Part shown: positions 1-8,704 of the stretch, one piece after another
How the letters are laid out: each line of letters opens with the position of its first letter
Position numbering within the stretch: position 1 is the stretch's first letter
Assembly: GCA_964354155.1 (NCBI GenBank)
Contig: CAYGYG010000020.1
Coordinates: 1 to 50,808, forward strand
From: CAYGYG01 sp964354155
GTDB lineage: Bacteria > Hydrothermota > Tepidihabitantia > SM23-42 > CAYGYG01
Length of the DNA stretch: 50,808 nucleotides
Direction of reading: 5' to 3'
Made by a program: the position numbers and the translations under genes
The notes under the pieces: generated by a model
What the model was told of the DNA's origin: nothing
Databases searched by the model: none
What the model saw: the letters and a program-made list of their open reading frames with translations, nothing else

Positions 1-341
1 AACCTTAACATTTTCCCTTGGGAAAATATTAACATATTGACTTAGTAATAACAGCTGCTTATCAACGCGGAATCTGGATGAGAAGATCGATGGGGCGTTT
101 TCAAGGTTTGAGCTAGTGCCCACATCATAATTTACCGAGGCCGGTACGTGTTGTCCCCAGGAAACCGGTTGATTTCAGTTGATTTCTCTTTGCTCCCGGG
201 TATCATTGTCACCGTTCGTCTATTCGACTATTCCAGAATAATCGAATGGTCAAATTGCTGTTGAAAGGGGGGATTGGTCATAGCGGGGGCAATGGTTTCG
301 GAGCGCAGCCTTGACAGGGTGGAAAAACAGATTAGACTGGC
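1..341. other. Left-edge non-coding region with palindrome
   Basis: No gene is visible before the DedA gene. Positions 5-32 form a near-perfect palindrome: 13-bp arms with one mismatched pair around a 2-bp centre, core TTTTCCC/GGGAAAA. It could be an operator or a hairpin belonging to a gene outside the window. Positions 33-310 hold nothing I can name. Confidence 0.5.
311..338 (+). promoter_or_regulatory. Promoter of the DedA gene
   Basis: TTGACA at 311-316 and TAGACT at 333-338 are separated by 16 bp. The -10 box ends 6 bp before ATG 345 (3 bp before ATG 342) and there is no Shine-Dalgarno sequence, so transcription probably begins at or next to the start codon. Confidence 0.6.
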
Positions 342-344
342 ATG

Positions 345-962
345 ATGCCGGATTGGCTATCTTCTGTCTTCAGCTGGCTTTCGGGCCGGAGCCCGCTGCT
401 TATCTACGGTTTCCTCTTTTTTAACGCTGCATTGGAAAGCCTCTTCCCGCCATATCCCAGCGATGGAATCGTTCTGGTCATTGCCTTTGCCGCGGCCCGC
501 GGCAGGTACAGCCCATACCTGGTGTATGTCTTCACGGTATTGGGAAGCTTCCTCGGGGTCATGGTTGTCTATTGGCTGGGCCTTAAGAAGGGCCGCCGCC
601 TGGTTCTGCTGACCCGCATTTTCACGAGCCGGCATATCGAACAGACCGAACAGGTCTTCAGCCGCTACGGCGACGCAATCGTTCTGTTGAACCGTTTTCT
701 GCCGGGACTGCGCGCACCGATCTGTTTTGTCGCCGGCCTGTCGCGCATGAGAACTGATAAGATGGCCGTCTACAGCCTTGTCAGTATCGCGGTCTGGAAC
801 GCAATCCTCATCCCGGTGGGTTTCGCGGTGGGTTCGAACTGGGCACGGGCCAATCAGTTTCTCAGGCACTACAACATCGCCGCCTGGCTGGTGATTCTTG
901 TGCCAATCGTCGTTGTCATTGGAATCTACCTGTTGAGAAAGTTTGTTCTTGCTCACAAATAA
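345..962 (+). CDS. DedA/VTT-family membrane protein
   Basis: This is an integral inner-membrane protein of the DedA (VTT, SNARE-associated) family. Members are linked to flipping of undecaprenyl phosphate or phospholipids and to membrane homeostasis; no substrate can be read from this sequence. Seen here are an N-terminal hydrophobic hairpin with the family-typical ESLFPPYPSD stretch, and a central basic segment followed by RFLPGLRAP, matching the conserved R-x-x-P-x-x-R motif of DedA proteins. Two or three more membrane spans and a short basic tail follow. Length is about 205 residues, normal for the family. Two ATGs (342 and 345) are possible; 345 is preferred because it lies 6 bp after the -10 box, as at other leaderless starts in this window. 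radC follows 43 bp downstream on the same strand. Confidence 0.85.
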   Translation: MPDWLSSVFSWLSGRSPLLIYGFLFFNAALESLFPPYPSDGIVLVIAFAAARGRYSPYLVYVFTVLGSFLGVMVVYWLGLKKGRRLVLLTRIFTSRHIEQTEQVFSRYGDAIVLLNRFLPGLRAPICFVAGLSRMRTDKMAVYSLVSIAVWNAILIPVGFAVGSNWARANQFLRHYNIAAWLVILVPIVVVIGIYLLRKFVLAHK

Positions 963-1005
963 GATATGAGCTATTATTAATCTGGAGGGATACCTGGAAA
1001 AGTAC

Positions 1006-1680
1006 ATGAGAATCAAGGACTGGCCGCAGGAAGAGCGGCCAAGGGAGAAACTGGCCAAGCATGGCACTTACTATCTATCGGATGCGGAATTGCTGGCAGT
1101 GATTATCGGCAAGGGTATCAAGAATAAAAACGCGATGGATCTGGCCAAAGAGATCCTCAACAAGTTCGGCAGTCTTAAGGGGATTACCCAGCGCTCGGTT
1201 ACCGAGCTGACCGAAATGAAGGGACTGGGGGAGAGCAAGGCGGTTGCAGTACTGGCGGCGCTTGAGGCCGGCCGCCGGTCGGTTGTGAAACGCGACCAGC
1301 CGCGCCAGGTCTTCAAAGAGCCAACCGACGTCTATGACCACTATTTTCCATTGATTGGTCATCTGAAATACGAACTCTTCAAAGTCGCGCTGGTCGACGG
1401 GCGTAACCGGCTGCTCAAAGATTCAACCGTGTCCAAGGGCCTGCTCGATGCGTCTCTGGTTCACCCGCGCGAGGTCTTCGCCTTGGCCCTGGCCGAGCGG
1501 GCCAGTTCCATTTTCTTAGTTCACAACCATCCCAGCGGCAGTCCCAAACCGTCCGAAGATGATCTGAAAGTGACCGAGCGTCTGTCGCAGGCCGGCGAAA
1601 TAATGGGGGTTAAGATACTGGATCATATCATTGTCGCCGAAGAAGGTTTCTATAGCTTCGCGGAAAAGAGGTTGCTATGA
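1006..1680 (+). CDS. radC: RadC-family JAB domain protein
   Basis: RadC (UPF0758) protein, 224 residues, a normal length. The N-terminal third carries a helix-hairpin-helix region (ELLAVIIGKGIKNKNAMDLA, then LTEMKGLGESKAVAVLAALE). The C-terminal JAB/MPN domain has the metal-binding pattern VHNHPSGSPKPSEDD (His-x-His-Pro then Asp). The family was named from an E. coli radiation-sensitivity allele later attributed to another gene, and its biochemical role is still unclear; a metal-dependent hydrolase acting near DNA is the usual guess. The gene follows dedA and its TGA overlaps the ATG of the rlpA gene (ATGA at 1677-1680), so the two are translationally coupled. A GGAGG lies about 17 bases before the ATG, which is rather far. 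Confidence 0.92.
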   Translation: MRIKDWPQEERPREKLAKHGTYYLSDAELLAVIIGKGIKNKNAMDLAKEILNKFGSLKGITQRSVTELTEMKGLGESKAVAVLAALEAGRRSVVKRDQPRQVFKEPTDVYDHYFPLIGHLKYELFKVALVDGRNRLLKDSTVSKGLLDASLVHPREVFALALAERASSIFLVHNHPSGSPKPSEDDLKVTERLSQAGEIMGVKILDHIIVAEEGFYSFAEKRLL

Positions 1681-2078
1681 GATTCGTTCGATTCATTAGC
1701 TTGGGCGTTCTGTTGGCCTTGCTGGTGATCGCATATGGCGGCTGCGCGTGCTGTTGTTGCCTTGGCGGTGGGACGAGCGGTGGACGTCGCCTGGAGTACG
1801 GCATGGCTTCATACTACGGCAAGGACTTCCACGGCCGCAAGACGGCCAGCGGCGAGACCTTCAACATGTATGACATGACCGCGGCTCACAAAAAGCTTCC
1901 GTTCGGCACCAAAGTCCGGGTGACGAATCTTAAGAACGGGCAGTCAGTCGTGGTGCGTATCAATGACCGTGGTCCTTTTGTCCACGGGCGGATTATCGAT
2001 TTGTCCTACGCCGCGGCGAAGGAGATAGGATTGGTCGAGATGGGGGTAACGAAGGTGAGGGTGGAGGTTTTGAACTAA
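1677..2078 (+). CDS. rlpA: RlpA-like septal lipoprotein
   Basis: Short RlpA-family protein of 133 residues. It begins with a signal peptide whose hydrophobic core runs into GGCACCCC, a lipobox-like stretch with several cysteines, so it is probably anchored as a lipoprotein. The rest is a double-psi beta-barrel: ASYYGKDFHGRKTASGE, then TAAHKKLPFGTKVRVTNL, then INDRGPF with the catalytic-type Asp, then GRIIDLSYAAA. In Pseudomonas, RlpA is a lytic transglycosylase that cuts stem-peptide-free (denuded) glycan at the division site. No SPOR domain is present, so septal targeting by SPOR cannot be assumed. The gene is coupled to radC by an ATGA overlap. No terminator is visible after it, only a dispersed repeat. 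Confidence 0.9.
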   Translation: MRFVRFISLGVLLALLVIAYGGCACCCCLGGGTSGGRRLEYGMASYYGKDFHGRKTASGETFNMYDMTAAHKKLPFGTKVRVTNLKNGQSVVVRINDRGPFVHGRIIDLSYAAAKEIGLVEMGVTKVRVEVLN

Positions 2079-2155
2079 TACAAACGCATTAGCCGAATTG
2101 TTATTCTGAAGAGCGAGATTCCTCGCTTACGCTCGGAACCGTCTCCACAATCTCA

Positions 2156-2202
2156 AATCCCCCTATGTCCCCCTTTACGAAAGGGGGAAGTAAAGGGGGA
2201 TT
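2156..2202. repeat. Dispersed CCCCCTTT/AAAGGGGG palindromic repeat
   Basis: The element runs AATCCCCC, TGTCCCCCTTT, a short loop, AAAGGGGGA and GGGGGATT, an imperfect inverted repeat. Similar copies occur at 17108, 23645, 34237 and 48811. Flanking bases (AATCTC before, TCGCAATGAC at 2236-2245) belong to a second dispersed element. It sits between rlpA and the convergent transglutaminase genes and could also act as a hairpin. Confidence 0.75.
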
Positions 2203-2274
2203 GCCGCGCGCTCCGCCAGACAGAGTGGCGGATTCGCTCGCAATGACAGTGTCATGAGACTTAGTGCGTCTGCA

Positions 2275-3741
2275 TTAGTCCCGCTCTAACACCTGCTCCA
2301 GTTCGGCTTCGATATTCAGATTGTATCCTTCATCCCAATAGACAAGTTTTCCATTATTGAAGAGCAGGGTGCTGGGCATGGACTCAATCCGCAGTCCTGC
2401 CTTCAGTCGGCCCGGTTCAGCCGAGAGCATTTCCAGCTTGGGCGCCAGACTATGGTCAAAGCGGGCAAGAGTGTCAATGAATACGGCATAAACCTGCAGT
2501 TCGTTCTTGTCGGCAAGCGACACGATCTGACTCAGCATCCGCTTGGGCGGCTCGGTCTGCCAATCGAAGATGTAAAGGAGAACTGCCCGCTTCGCGACCA
2601 GATCCGCCAGCTTGAGGTTTTTGCCGTCAGAATCCTTCAAGACCAGCCGGGGTATTGAGTCGAGTTTTCTGATTAGAAGCTCTTCTTGCCCGCGCTCATT
2701 GACCGGTATGTCGAGATTAACTGTCTTGGTCACAACCGTACCTGAGTCAATGTGAACTGGTATGATCTGAAAGCGCACATCACCCCGCTTGGTGCGAACC
2801 CCGGCTTCCAGCAAGTATTCGCCGTCACCTAAGATCAGGGAATCAGCATCGTCAGAATACTCGATCAGATCATCGATTGGAAGAAAAGCTCCATCGTTGA
2901 GTTTGGCAATACAGAAATGTTCAAAGTTATCAACAATTACGCCCTTGCGAATGAAGTTTAACTTCAACGTCCCCCAGGCTGAATACGAAGGCGTTACGAT
3001 CTCGTTTCTTCTCGCGGATCTTGCAAGAACAACGGTCAGGTTGTCCGGCCTGTCTTTTTCGACAAAGCGGAAATCGCCCAGGGCTTCGGGGTGAAACGGG
3101 TAGGCTGGCTCCCAATTCGCGCCGTCATAGAACTCGACCCAGGACAAGCCGCCCTTTTCGCTTCCGAGAACGGCGCAACGGACAAACCGGGTCGGGATAC
3201 CGACAGACCTCAAGGCCGCGGCTAGAAGGACGCCGGCTTGATCATTGGTGCCGCTTCTTGATCGGACCAAATGGAGCGGAGATGGTTCGGGGCCGAATAG
3301 GTCTTTTTTATCTCTCATATCAAACTTGGCGGCAACGTCGCGGTTGATCTTCAGCGCGGTCTTCAAAATCTGTTTTGACCTATACCTGCCGAAAAAAGCG
3401 TAGAACTCCTTGCGCCAGGGCAGGATGGCTTCTTCATGGAAACGGTAGGGGAGGACATATTCGCGAAAGAACGAATCGGGCAGGCCCCAGGCTTGGTACG
3501 CAAGATGGGCGTACTTGACATTGTCGAGCAGTATCTCTTTTTTCATCTCGAGCCGGTCCAGATGGTCCATCTTGATAATGAGCCAGATCACGTCTTCCTT
3601 ATGATCGTGCGGGGCCTCGGCGATCGCTGAGTCAAGCGCCACACGATTGTTGCCGGCATCTTCGAGAGCTTGACCCAGTTCGCGCGAGTACTCGGTACTC
3701 ACCTGTGCAAAAACTACGAACGCAAGTAGCAATAGGTTCAT
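2275..3741 (-). CDS. Inactive transglutaminase-like/thioredoxin-fold secreted protein
   Basis: A 488-residue secreted protein with an N-terminal signal peptide (LLLLAFVVFAQ). Residues about 25-215 are clearly paralogous to the upstream gene product: both have EYVLPYR/HFVLPYR, WRKEFY/WRKFFY and AAALRSVGIPTR/VAAARSVGIAAR. The upstream copy has the transglutaminase cysteine and histidine, but here they are Asn166 and Leu199, so this copy should be catalytically dead. A beta-rich middle segment follows. The last ~125 residues (PRLVLKDSDGKNLKLADL ... IESMPSTLLFNNGKLVYWD) look like a TlpA/peroxiredoxin thioredoxin fold with no CxxC; WQTEPPK stands in its place. It is probably a binding or scaffolding protein. 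The ATG overlaps the stop of the upstream gene (TGA/ATG at 3738-3741), so the pair is coupled. Function unknown. Confidence 0.75.
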   Translation of the reverse strand: MNLLLLAFVVFAQVSTEYSRELGQALEDAGNNRVALDSAIAEAPHDHKEDVIWLIIKMDHLDRLEMKKEILLDNVKYAHLAYQAWGLPDSFFREYVLPYRFHEEAILPWRKEFYAFFGRYRSKQILKTALKINRDVAAKFDMRDKKDLFGPEPSPLHLVRSRSGTNDQAGVLLAAALRSVGIPTRFVRCAVLGSEKGGLSWVEFYDGANWEPAYPFHPEALGDFRFVEKDRPDNLTVVLARSARRNEIVTPSYSAWGTLKLNFIRKGVIVDNFEHFCIAKLNDGAFLPIDDLIEYSDDADSLILGDGEYLLEAGVRTKRGDVRFQIIPVHIDSGTVVTKTVNLDIPVNERGQEELLIRKLDSIPRLVLKDSDGKNLKLADLVAKRAVLLYIFDWQTEPPKRMLSQIVSLADKNELQVYAVFIDTLARFDHSLAPKLEMLSAEPGRLKAGLRIESMPSTLLFNNGKLVYWDEGYNLNIEAELEQVLERD

Positions 3742-4868
3742 TGGTACCTAAGCCAGTTGGTTTGCCGGGTAACGGGCGAGTCAGTTGCCGTCAGCTTGTA
3801 GGTGTGCTTCCCGTCTTTAGATAAAACGACTTTGCCGAAATACTTGCTATTACCAGCGGCGAAGGAGACAAAGTACTCACCCTGGTTGATGGTTAGGGCA
3901 ACGCGCCCGTCCTGACCGGTGACCAGGCGGGCGATCGGGCGCAGGCCGCCGAAGTTGAAGACGTAGACGTGGACCGGGGTCTGCGTAAGTGGCTCTGATG
4001 TTGCGTTCTGGGCCAGCACCTCAAGCGTGCACGGGTTCGTGACGTATTGCGCGGTAACATTGACAATGGCGGCATTACTCTCGCGGCGGTAGATCTCTTC
4101 TGACTGCAATCCCGATCCGAAGCACGAGGCATACACGAGCGCGGCCTTCTTAACCGTATTGGAGAACCACGCCTGATTGAGAGTCGGGGCCGGTTCGCAC
4201 GCACCGAGATACGACCAGCGCGCCCCGTCCCAGATTTCAACCCAGGCATGGTTGTTGTCCATCATCGGCCAGTACGGGGTCCAGACCTGACGCGCCGCGA
4301 TTCCCACCGAGCGGGCCGCGGCCACATAGAATATCATCATCTCTTCGCAGCGGCCGTATCCCGATTTGAGCGTCTCGAACGGTCCCTGGTCCCGGCGCTG
4401 GGTCGCTTTGAATTTGATCCGTTCACCGCACCAGCGGTTGACTTCAAGGGCCGCAGCCGGGGCATTGCCGGCATCTTTCACCCGGGGTGCGAGGCTGTCG
4501 TAGAAGAACTTACGCCACCTTTCGACCGGCTCCTGGGACATCCGATAGGGGAGGACGAAATGGAGGAAGGCATCCTCGGGCAGGTCGCGGGTCCAGGCGA
4601 ATTCCCGGCGCGCTCGATAGGCATACCGGACGTGTTCGGTGAAAGTCGCTGCGTCCATCTCGACCAGATCGACGGTCGGCATGTTAGCGATCAAGAAGGC
4701 GGCTCCGACCCGTTCTTGTATCGTCAGTTCCTGCAGTGCCGAATGCAGCATCGACCCGTTTGGCCCTGCTCGGTTCAGGTTTGAATCGACCCGCGCTCGG
4801 TACTGGTCCGGCACCGGATTGGCTGCAATCAGCGCCGTGAGAATGGGCAACAGTAACTGGCCAAACAT
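3738..4868 (-). CDS. Secreted transglutaminase-like protein
   Basis: A 376-residue protein with an N-terminal signal peptide (LLLPILTALIAANP). The transglutaminase/protease-like core lies at about residues 140-230, with Cys174 in GYGRCEEMM, His207 in NNHAWVEIWDG and an acidic third position near GACEP. Such domains act as periplasmic or exported cysteine peptidases or amide-processing enzymes; the substrate is unknown. A C-terminal beta domain (residues about 270-360, with PVHVYVFNFGG and GRVALTINQGEYFVSF) resembles a carboxypeptidase-regulatory-like Ig fold. It is first in a two-gene minus-strand operon with the dead paralogue. Its promoter gives a -10 box 5 bp before the ATG and no ribosome binding site, suggesting a leaderless message. 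Confidence 0.8.
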   Translation of the reverse strand: MFGQLLLPILTALIAANPVPDQYRARVDSNLNRAGPNGSMLHSALQELTIQERVGAAFLIANMPTVDLVEMDAATFTEHVRYAYRARREFAWTRDLPEDAFLHFVLPYRMSQEPVERWRKFFYDSLAPRVKDAGNAPAAALEVNRWCGERIKFKATQRRDQGPFETLKSGYGRCEEMMIFYVAAARSVGIAARQVWTPYWPMMDNNHAWVEIWDGARWSYLGACEPAPTLNQAWFSNTVKKAALVYASCFGSGLQSEEIYRRESNAAIVNVTAQYVTNPCTLEVLAQNATSEPLTQTPVHVYVFNFGGLRPIARLVTGQDGRVALTINQGEYFVSFAAGNSKYFGKVVLSKDGKHTYKLTATDSPVTRQTNWLRYQ

Positions 4869-4873
4869 TGCCC

Positions 4874-4901
4874 ATCATAGCAGAGCCGGGTGATAAGTCA
4901 A
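4874..4901 (-). promoter_or_regulatory. Promoter of the transglutaminase pair
   Basis: On the minus strand, TTGACT (4901-4896), a 16-bp spacer and TATGAT (4879-4874) end 5 bp before the ATG at 4868. There is no room for a ribosome binding site. Confidence 0.65.
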
Positions 4902-5172
4902 CCGGAAAACTACGAACGGGTCAGATGCAAGACCCGACCCTACATGGAATGGTGGATCAGGATATCAGACGATCAGTGGGTAGGATAGCAGGGTATCAGC
5001 GTAGCAGTGAATCATCAGGGATGCCACACGTCACAGCTTATGGCTAAGCCCATCTGGCAAATCGCCTTGTGGCCGTGGCTCGTAACAGTCATCTGGTCTT
5101 CTGATATGCCGATCTTCTGCCAACTGATGTCCTGATGCTCGGATACGCACGCGTACCGGCCCCGTTTTCTCG
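4902..5172. repeat. Intergenic GATCAG/TATCAG-word tract
   Basis: The gap between the divergent transglutaminase and TPR promoters holds no ORF. About 4950-5020 is built of words such as GGATCAGG, ATATCAG, GATCAG and TATCAGCG. About 5088-5140 has the complementary words (CTTCTGATATGCC, CTGATGTCCTGATG). Similar tracts occur at 21310-21456, 22198-22265 and 23840-23890. The origin of the repeat is unknown. Confidence 0.55.
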
Positions 5173-5200
5173 TTGACAAAGAGGGAATTCTTTGTATACT
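5173..5200 (+). promoter_or_regulatory. Promoter of the TPR-ileS-dksA-lspA-serS run
   Basis: TTGACA (5173-5178), a 16-bp spacer and TATACT (5195-5200). The first in-frame ATG is at 5210, 9 bp later, leaving a leader of only a few bases. Confidence 0.7.
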
Positions 5201-5209
5201 TTGCAGCCT

Positions 5210-5905
5210 ATGGATCGAGAGACGCGAAAGATGTTCGATGCCGGTCTGCAGCTATATGAGAAGGGGCGGGTTAAGGAGTCTCTGGTCGAACTGACCAAAG
5301 TCGCGAGGCTCTATCCGGACTACGCCGATGTGCACAATGCGCTCGGCTTGGTGTATGCGATGCTTGGAGATTACGAGAAAGCCTCGGATTCGTACAAGAA
5401 GGCGGTGGAGTTGAACCCCAACTACATCGAAGCCTTTGTCAACCTGGCCATCGTCTACAACGAGCAGTGCAAGTTCGAAGAGGCGATCAAGTCCTTTGAA
5501 ACCGCGGCGCGTCTGGAAACTAAGGACCGCGGGTTTTCGCCGCAGCTGCGGGCTAAACTGGCCAACACCTATGCCTCTTTAGGCGATACCTACACCGAGT
5601 TGGGCGATTATAAGAAGGCACGCGATGAATACGAAAGGGCGGTCGAGGTCAGCCCGAACTATCTGGATATCAAACTGAAGCTCGCCCGGACCAACATCAA
5701 CCTGCACGACTACAAGCGTGCCGAAGATGTCTTGCGCGACGTACTCAAGCGGAACGCGAACTACGCGGAGGCGAAGGTAAGCCTGGGGTTATGTCTTTAC
5801 AAGCGCAACAAAATTGTCGAAGCAACCGCCCTCTGGGAAGAAGTCCTTAAGAAGGACCCGGACAACACAAAGGCAAAAGCCTATCTGAACATGCTCAAGC
5901 GGTAA
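5210..5905 (+). CDS. Tetratricopeptide repeat protein
   Basis: A 231-residue protein made almost entirely of TPR helical hairpins. About five to six repeats are visible, for example ADVHNALGLVYAMLGDYEKA, then EAFVNLAIVYNEQCKFEEA, then ANTYASLGDTYTELGDYKKA and AKVSLGLCLYKRNKIVEA. There is no signal peptide or membrane span, so a cytoplasmic adaptor or scaffold role is likely; the partner is unknown. A longer reading from TTG 5192 would start inside the -10 box, so ATG 5210 is the start. The gene ends 9 bp before ileS and shares its promoter, so it is probably co-transcribed with the translation genes that follow. Confidence 0.85.
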   Translation: MDRETRKMFDAGLQLYEKGRVKESLVELTKVARLYPDYADVHNALGLVYAMLGDYEKASDSYKKAVELNPNYIEAFVNLAIVYNEQCKFEEAIKSFETAARLETKDRGFSPQLRAKLANTYASLGDTYTELGDYKKARDEYERAVEVSPNYLDIKLKLARTNINLHDYKRAEDVLRDVLKRNANYAEAKVSLGLCLYKRNKIVEATALWEEVLKKDPDNTKAKAYLNMLKR

Positions 5906-5914
5906 GGGTATGAT

Positions 5915-8704
5915 ATGGAAGACTACCGTCGGACCCTGAATCTCCTCAACACACCATTCCCGATGAAGGCCGATCTGCCCCGGCGGGAGCCGGAAATGCT
6001 TGCCTTCTGGGAGAGAATCGGGCTTTACCCGAAGTTCCTGGAGCGGAACCGGGGCCGGCCGACATTCATTTTGCATGATGGTCCGCCGTATTCCAACGGG
6101 CACATTCATCTGGGCACGGCCCTCAACAAAGTATTGAAAGACATCGTGGTCAAGTTCAAAGGGATGACCGGATGGATGGCGCCGATGGTTCCCGGCTGGG
6201 ACAACCACGGCATGCCGATCGAGAACGAGATCATACGTGAGTTCCGTGAGAAAAAGACCCCGCTGGAGCGGTTTGCGGTACGAAAGCGGTGCCGGGAGTT
6301 CGCGGCCGAATGGGTCGGCGTTCAGCGGAGCGAGTTCAAACGACTGGGCGTGATCGGTGAGTGGGAGAACCCGTATTTGACGATGTCGACCGAATACGAG
6401 AGCAAGATTCTGGAAACCTTTGCCGAACTGGTCGACCGCGGATATGTCTACCGCAGTCCCCGACCGGTGCACTGGTGCATAACCTGCCGCACGTCGCTGG
6501 CCAACATCGAGATAGAGTATAAGGACAAGACTTCCCATTCGCTATGGATCCGATTTCCGCTGGTCGACGACCCGCGCGGCCTGTTTAGCAGTCTGCCCAA
6601 GGACCGGGTATTCGCCATGGTCTGGACTACGACGCCGTGGACGATTCCGGCCAACCTCGCGATCACTGCCCATCCGGGTTTCACCTATGTTGTCATCAAG
6701 GAGGGGAACGATTACTATTTGCTCGCCCAGGGCCTGCTGGATGCAGTCCGATCCGAACTCGGGCTGGCTGAAGCCAAGGTGATCCGGCAGTTGACCGGGA
6801 AGGACCTTGACGGGCTGGTTTTCCGCCATCCGATCTTTGACCGGGCTTCGAGGGTACTCCTGGGCAGTTTCGTGACCGGCGACACGGGAACCGGCCTGGT
6901 CCACACGGCGCCGGGTCACGGGCTTGATGATTTCGAAATCGGGCGGCAGTACAAGCTGCCGGTATTGTGTCCGGTCAACGAGTCCGGGTACTTCACCGAC
7001 GAAGCCGGTGAGTTTGCCGGCCTCAGTTTGGAGGCGGGGGACAAAGCCGTTATGGATGCGCTGAAGCGAGAGGGCAATCTTCTCAAGCGGGCGACGATCA
7101 AGCATTCATATCCCTTCTGCTGGCGGTGCCGGAACCCGCTCGTTTTCCGCACGACTTTGCAGTGGTACATGAATATTGATCACGAAGGGCACCGGGACAA
7201 GGAGCTCGAGGTGATCGATAAGTTGAGATGGTACCCGGGCCGTTCTTTGGACCGGATCCGGGGTTTCATTACGACCCAGCCTGATTGGTGCCTGTCGCGC
7301 CAGCGTTTCTGGGGTGTTGGCATTCCTGCTTTCTACTGCAAGGAATGCGGCGAGGCATTGCTGTCGGGTGACATTGCCCGGCGGGTCGCACAAATGGTCA
7401 AAGAGCATCATGCCGACGTATGGTACGACGATGATAAGATGTCGGCTTTGACGCGCGGCCTCAAATGCCCCAAGTGCGGCCGGACCGATTTGGTGCGCGA
7501 GAAAGACATTCTCGACGTCTGGTTCGACTCGGCGTGTTCCAATCTTGTCGTCCTTGAGGGGCGTCCTGACCATCACTGGCCGGCCGACCTCTATCTTGAG
7601 GGTTCGGACCAGCACCGGGGCTGGTTCAGCCTGTCAATGACCGTGGCGATGGGCGCGCGCCGGGCGCCGCCTTACCGAGGGGTCGTCACCCACGGATTCG
7701 TCGTCGATAAGAACGGGCTGGCGATGCACAAGAGCCTGGGAAATTTCATCGCGCCTTCGGAAGTCACGGACAAATTCGGTGCCGACGTGCTGCGGCTCTG
7801 GGCGGTCTCTTCCGAATACTATGATGACGTTCGCGTGGGCGATGAGATCATGGACCGGGTCGTGGAAGCCTATCGCAAGATGAGAAACACGTTGAGGTTT
7901 CTGCTCATCAACACATCGGATTTCGACTACGCCCGGGACCGGGTACTCGACGAGGAAACGAGATTCGTCGACCGGTATATCCGCAGCCGTCTCCAGCGAA
8001 CCATCGCGCAGGTCCGCACGTACTATGAGAACTACGAATTCCACAAGGTATATCATTTGCTCTATAACTTCTGCGTTGTCGAGTTGTCCTCGATGTACTT
8101 TGATATCCTGAAAGACCGGTTATATACCTGGCCGGGCAAGTCTTCAGGAAGGCGCGCGGCCCAGACGGTGCTGGCGGAACTGCTGGAGGCGCTGGTCATG
8201 ATGCTGGCGCCGATCCTGAGTTTCACCGCCGAAGAAGCTTATCAGCTCATGCCCGGACGCACGCAAGAGAGCGTTTTCCTTGATGACATCCCGTCCGCCC
8301 GGGCCGAGCGTCAGGATGACGCCCTAGAAACAGAGATCGGGGTGCTAATCGGTGTTCGGGAACTGGTTCTACGGCGGTTGGAGGTTGAACGTCAAGCCAA
8401 GACAATCGGCTCAGGGCTCGAGGCGAAAGTGCTGGTGGTCGCTGAAAACCAGAACACGAGAGACGTAATCGCCAAGTATTTGAACGAATTGCCGGCTTTC
8501 TTCATTGTATCGCAGGTTGAGGTCACCAGCCGTGACAAACTTGGCCCGGCGGCAATATTCGATGACAAACTCGGACTGGGGGTTGACTATCGCACGGCAC
8601 TGGGGAGTAAATGCCGTCGTTGTTGGATATACTCACCGGATGTGGGGCACACCAAGGAGCATCCGGAATTATGTGGCAAATGCGTGAGTGCTTTGGAGGT
8701 GTGA
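5915..8704 (+). CDS. ileS: Isoleucyl-tRNA synthetase
   Basis: Class I aminoacyl-tRNA synthetase of 929 residues charging tRNA-Ile, normal length for the bacterial form. The HIGH signature is NGHIHLG (His63-Gly67). The editing domain follows (VWTTTPWTIPANLAI at about 230-245). The KMSKS loop reads GLAMHKSLGN around residue 603, so the first lysine is Ala and the first serine is His, while the second lysine and serine remain. The anticodon-binding domain is C-terminal, and the tail carries a C4 zinc finger (CRRC ... CGKC) typical of the E. coli-type enzyme. It lies 9 bp after the TPR gene, and its TGA overlaps the ATG of the dksA-like gene (TGATG). Confidence 0.96.
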   Translation: MEDYRRTLNLLNTPFPMKADLPRREPEMLAFWERIGLYPKFLERNRGRPTFILHDGPPYSNGHIHLGTALNKVLKDIVVKFKGMTGWMAPMVPGWDNHGMPIENEIIREFREKKTPLERFAVRKRCREFAAEWVGVQRSEFKRLGVIGEWENPYLTMSTEYESKILETFAELVDRGYVYRSPRPVHWCITCRTSLANIEIEYKDKTSHSLWIRFPLVDDPRGLFSSLPKDRVFAMVWTTTPWTIPANLAITAHPGFTYVVIKEGNDYYLLAQGLLDAVRSELGLAEAKVIRQLTGKDLDGLVFRHPIFDRASRVLLGSFVTGDTGTGLVHTAPGHGLDDFEIGRQYKLPVLCPVNESGYFTDEAGEFAGLSLEAGDKAVMDALKREGNLLKRATIKHSYPFCWRCRNPLVFRTTLQWYMNIDHEGHRDKELEVIDKLRWYPGRSLDRIRGFITTQPDWCLSRQRFWGVGIPAFYCKECGEALLSGDIARRVAQMVKEHHADVWYDDDKMSALTRGLKCPKCGRTDLVREKDILDVWFDSACSNLVVLEGRPDHHWPADLYLEGSDQHRGWFSLSMTVAMGARRAPPYRGVVTHGFVVDKNGLAMHKSLGNFIAPSEVTDKFGADVLRLWAVSSEYYDDVRVGDEIMDRVVEAYRKMRNTLRFLLINTSDFDYARDRVLDEETRFVDRYIRSRLQRTIAQVRTYYENYEFHKVYHLLYNFCVVELSSMYFDILKDRLYTWPGKSSGRRAAQTVLAELLEALVMMLAPILSFTAEEAYQLMPGRTQESVFLDDIPSARAERQDDALETEIGVLIGVRELVLRRLEVERQAKTIGSGLEAKVLVVAENQNTRDVIAKYLNELPAFFIVSQVEVTSRDKLGPAAIFDDKLGLGVDYRTALGSKCRRCWIYSPDVGHTKEHPELCGKCVSALEV

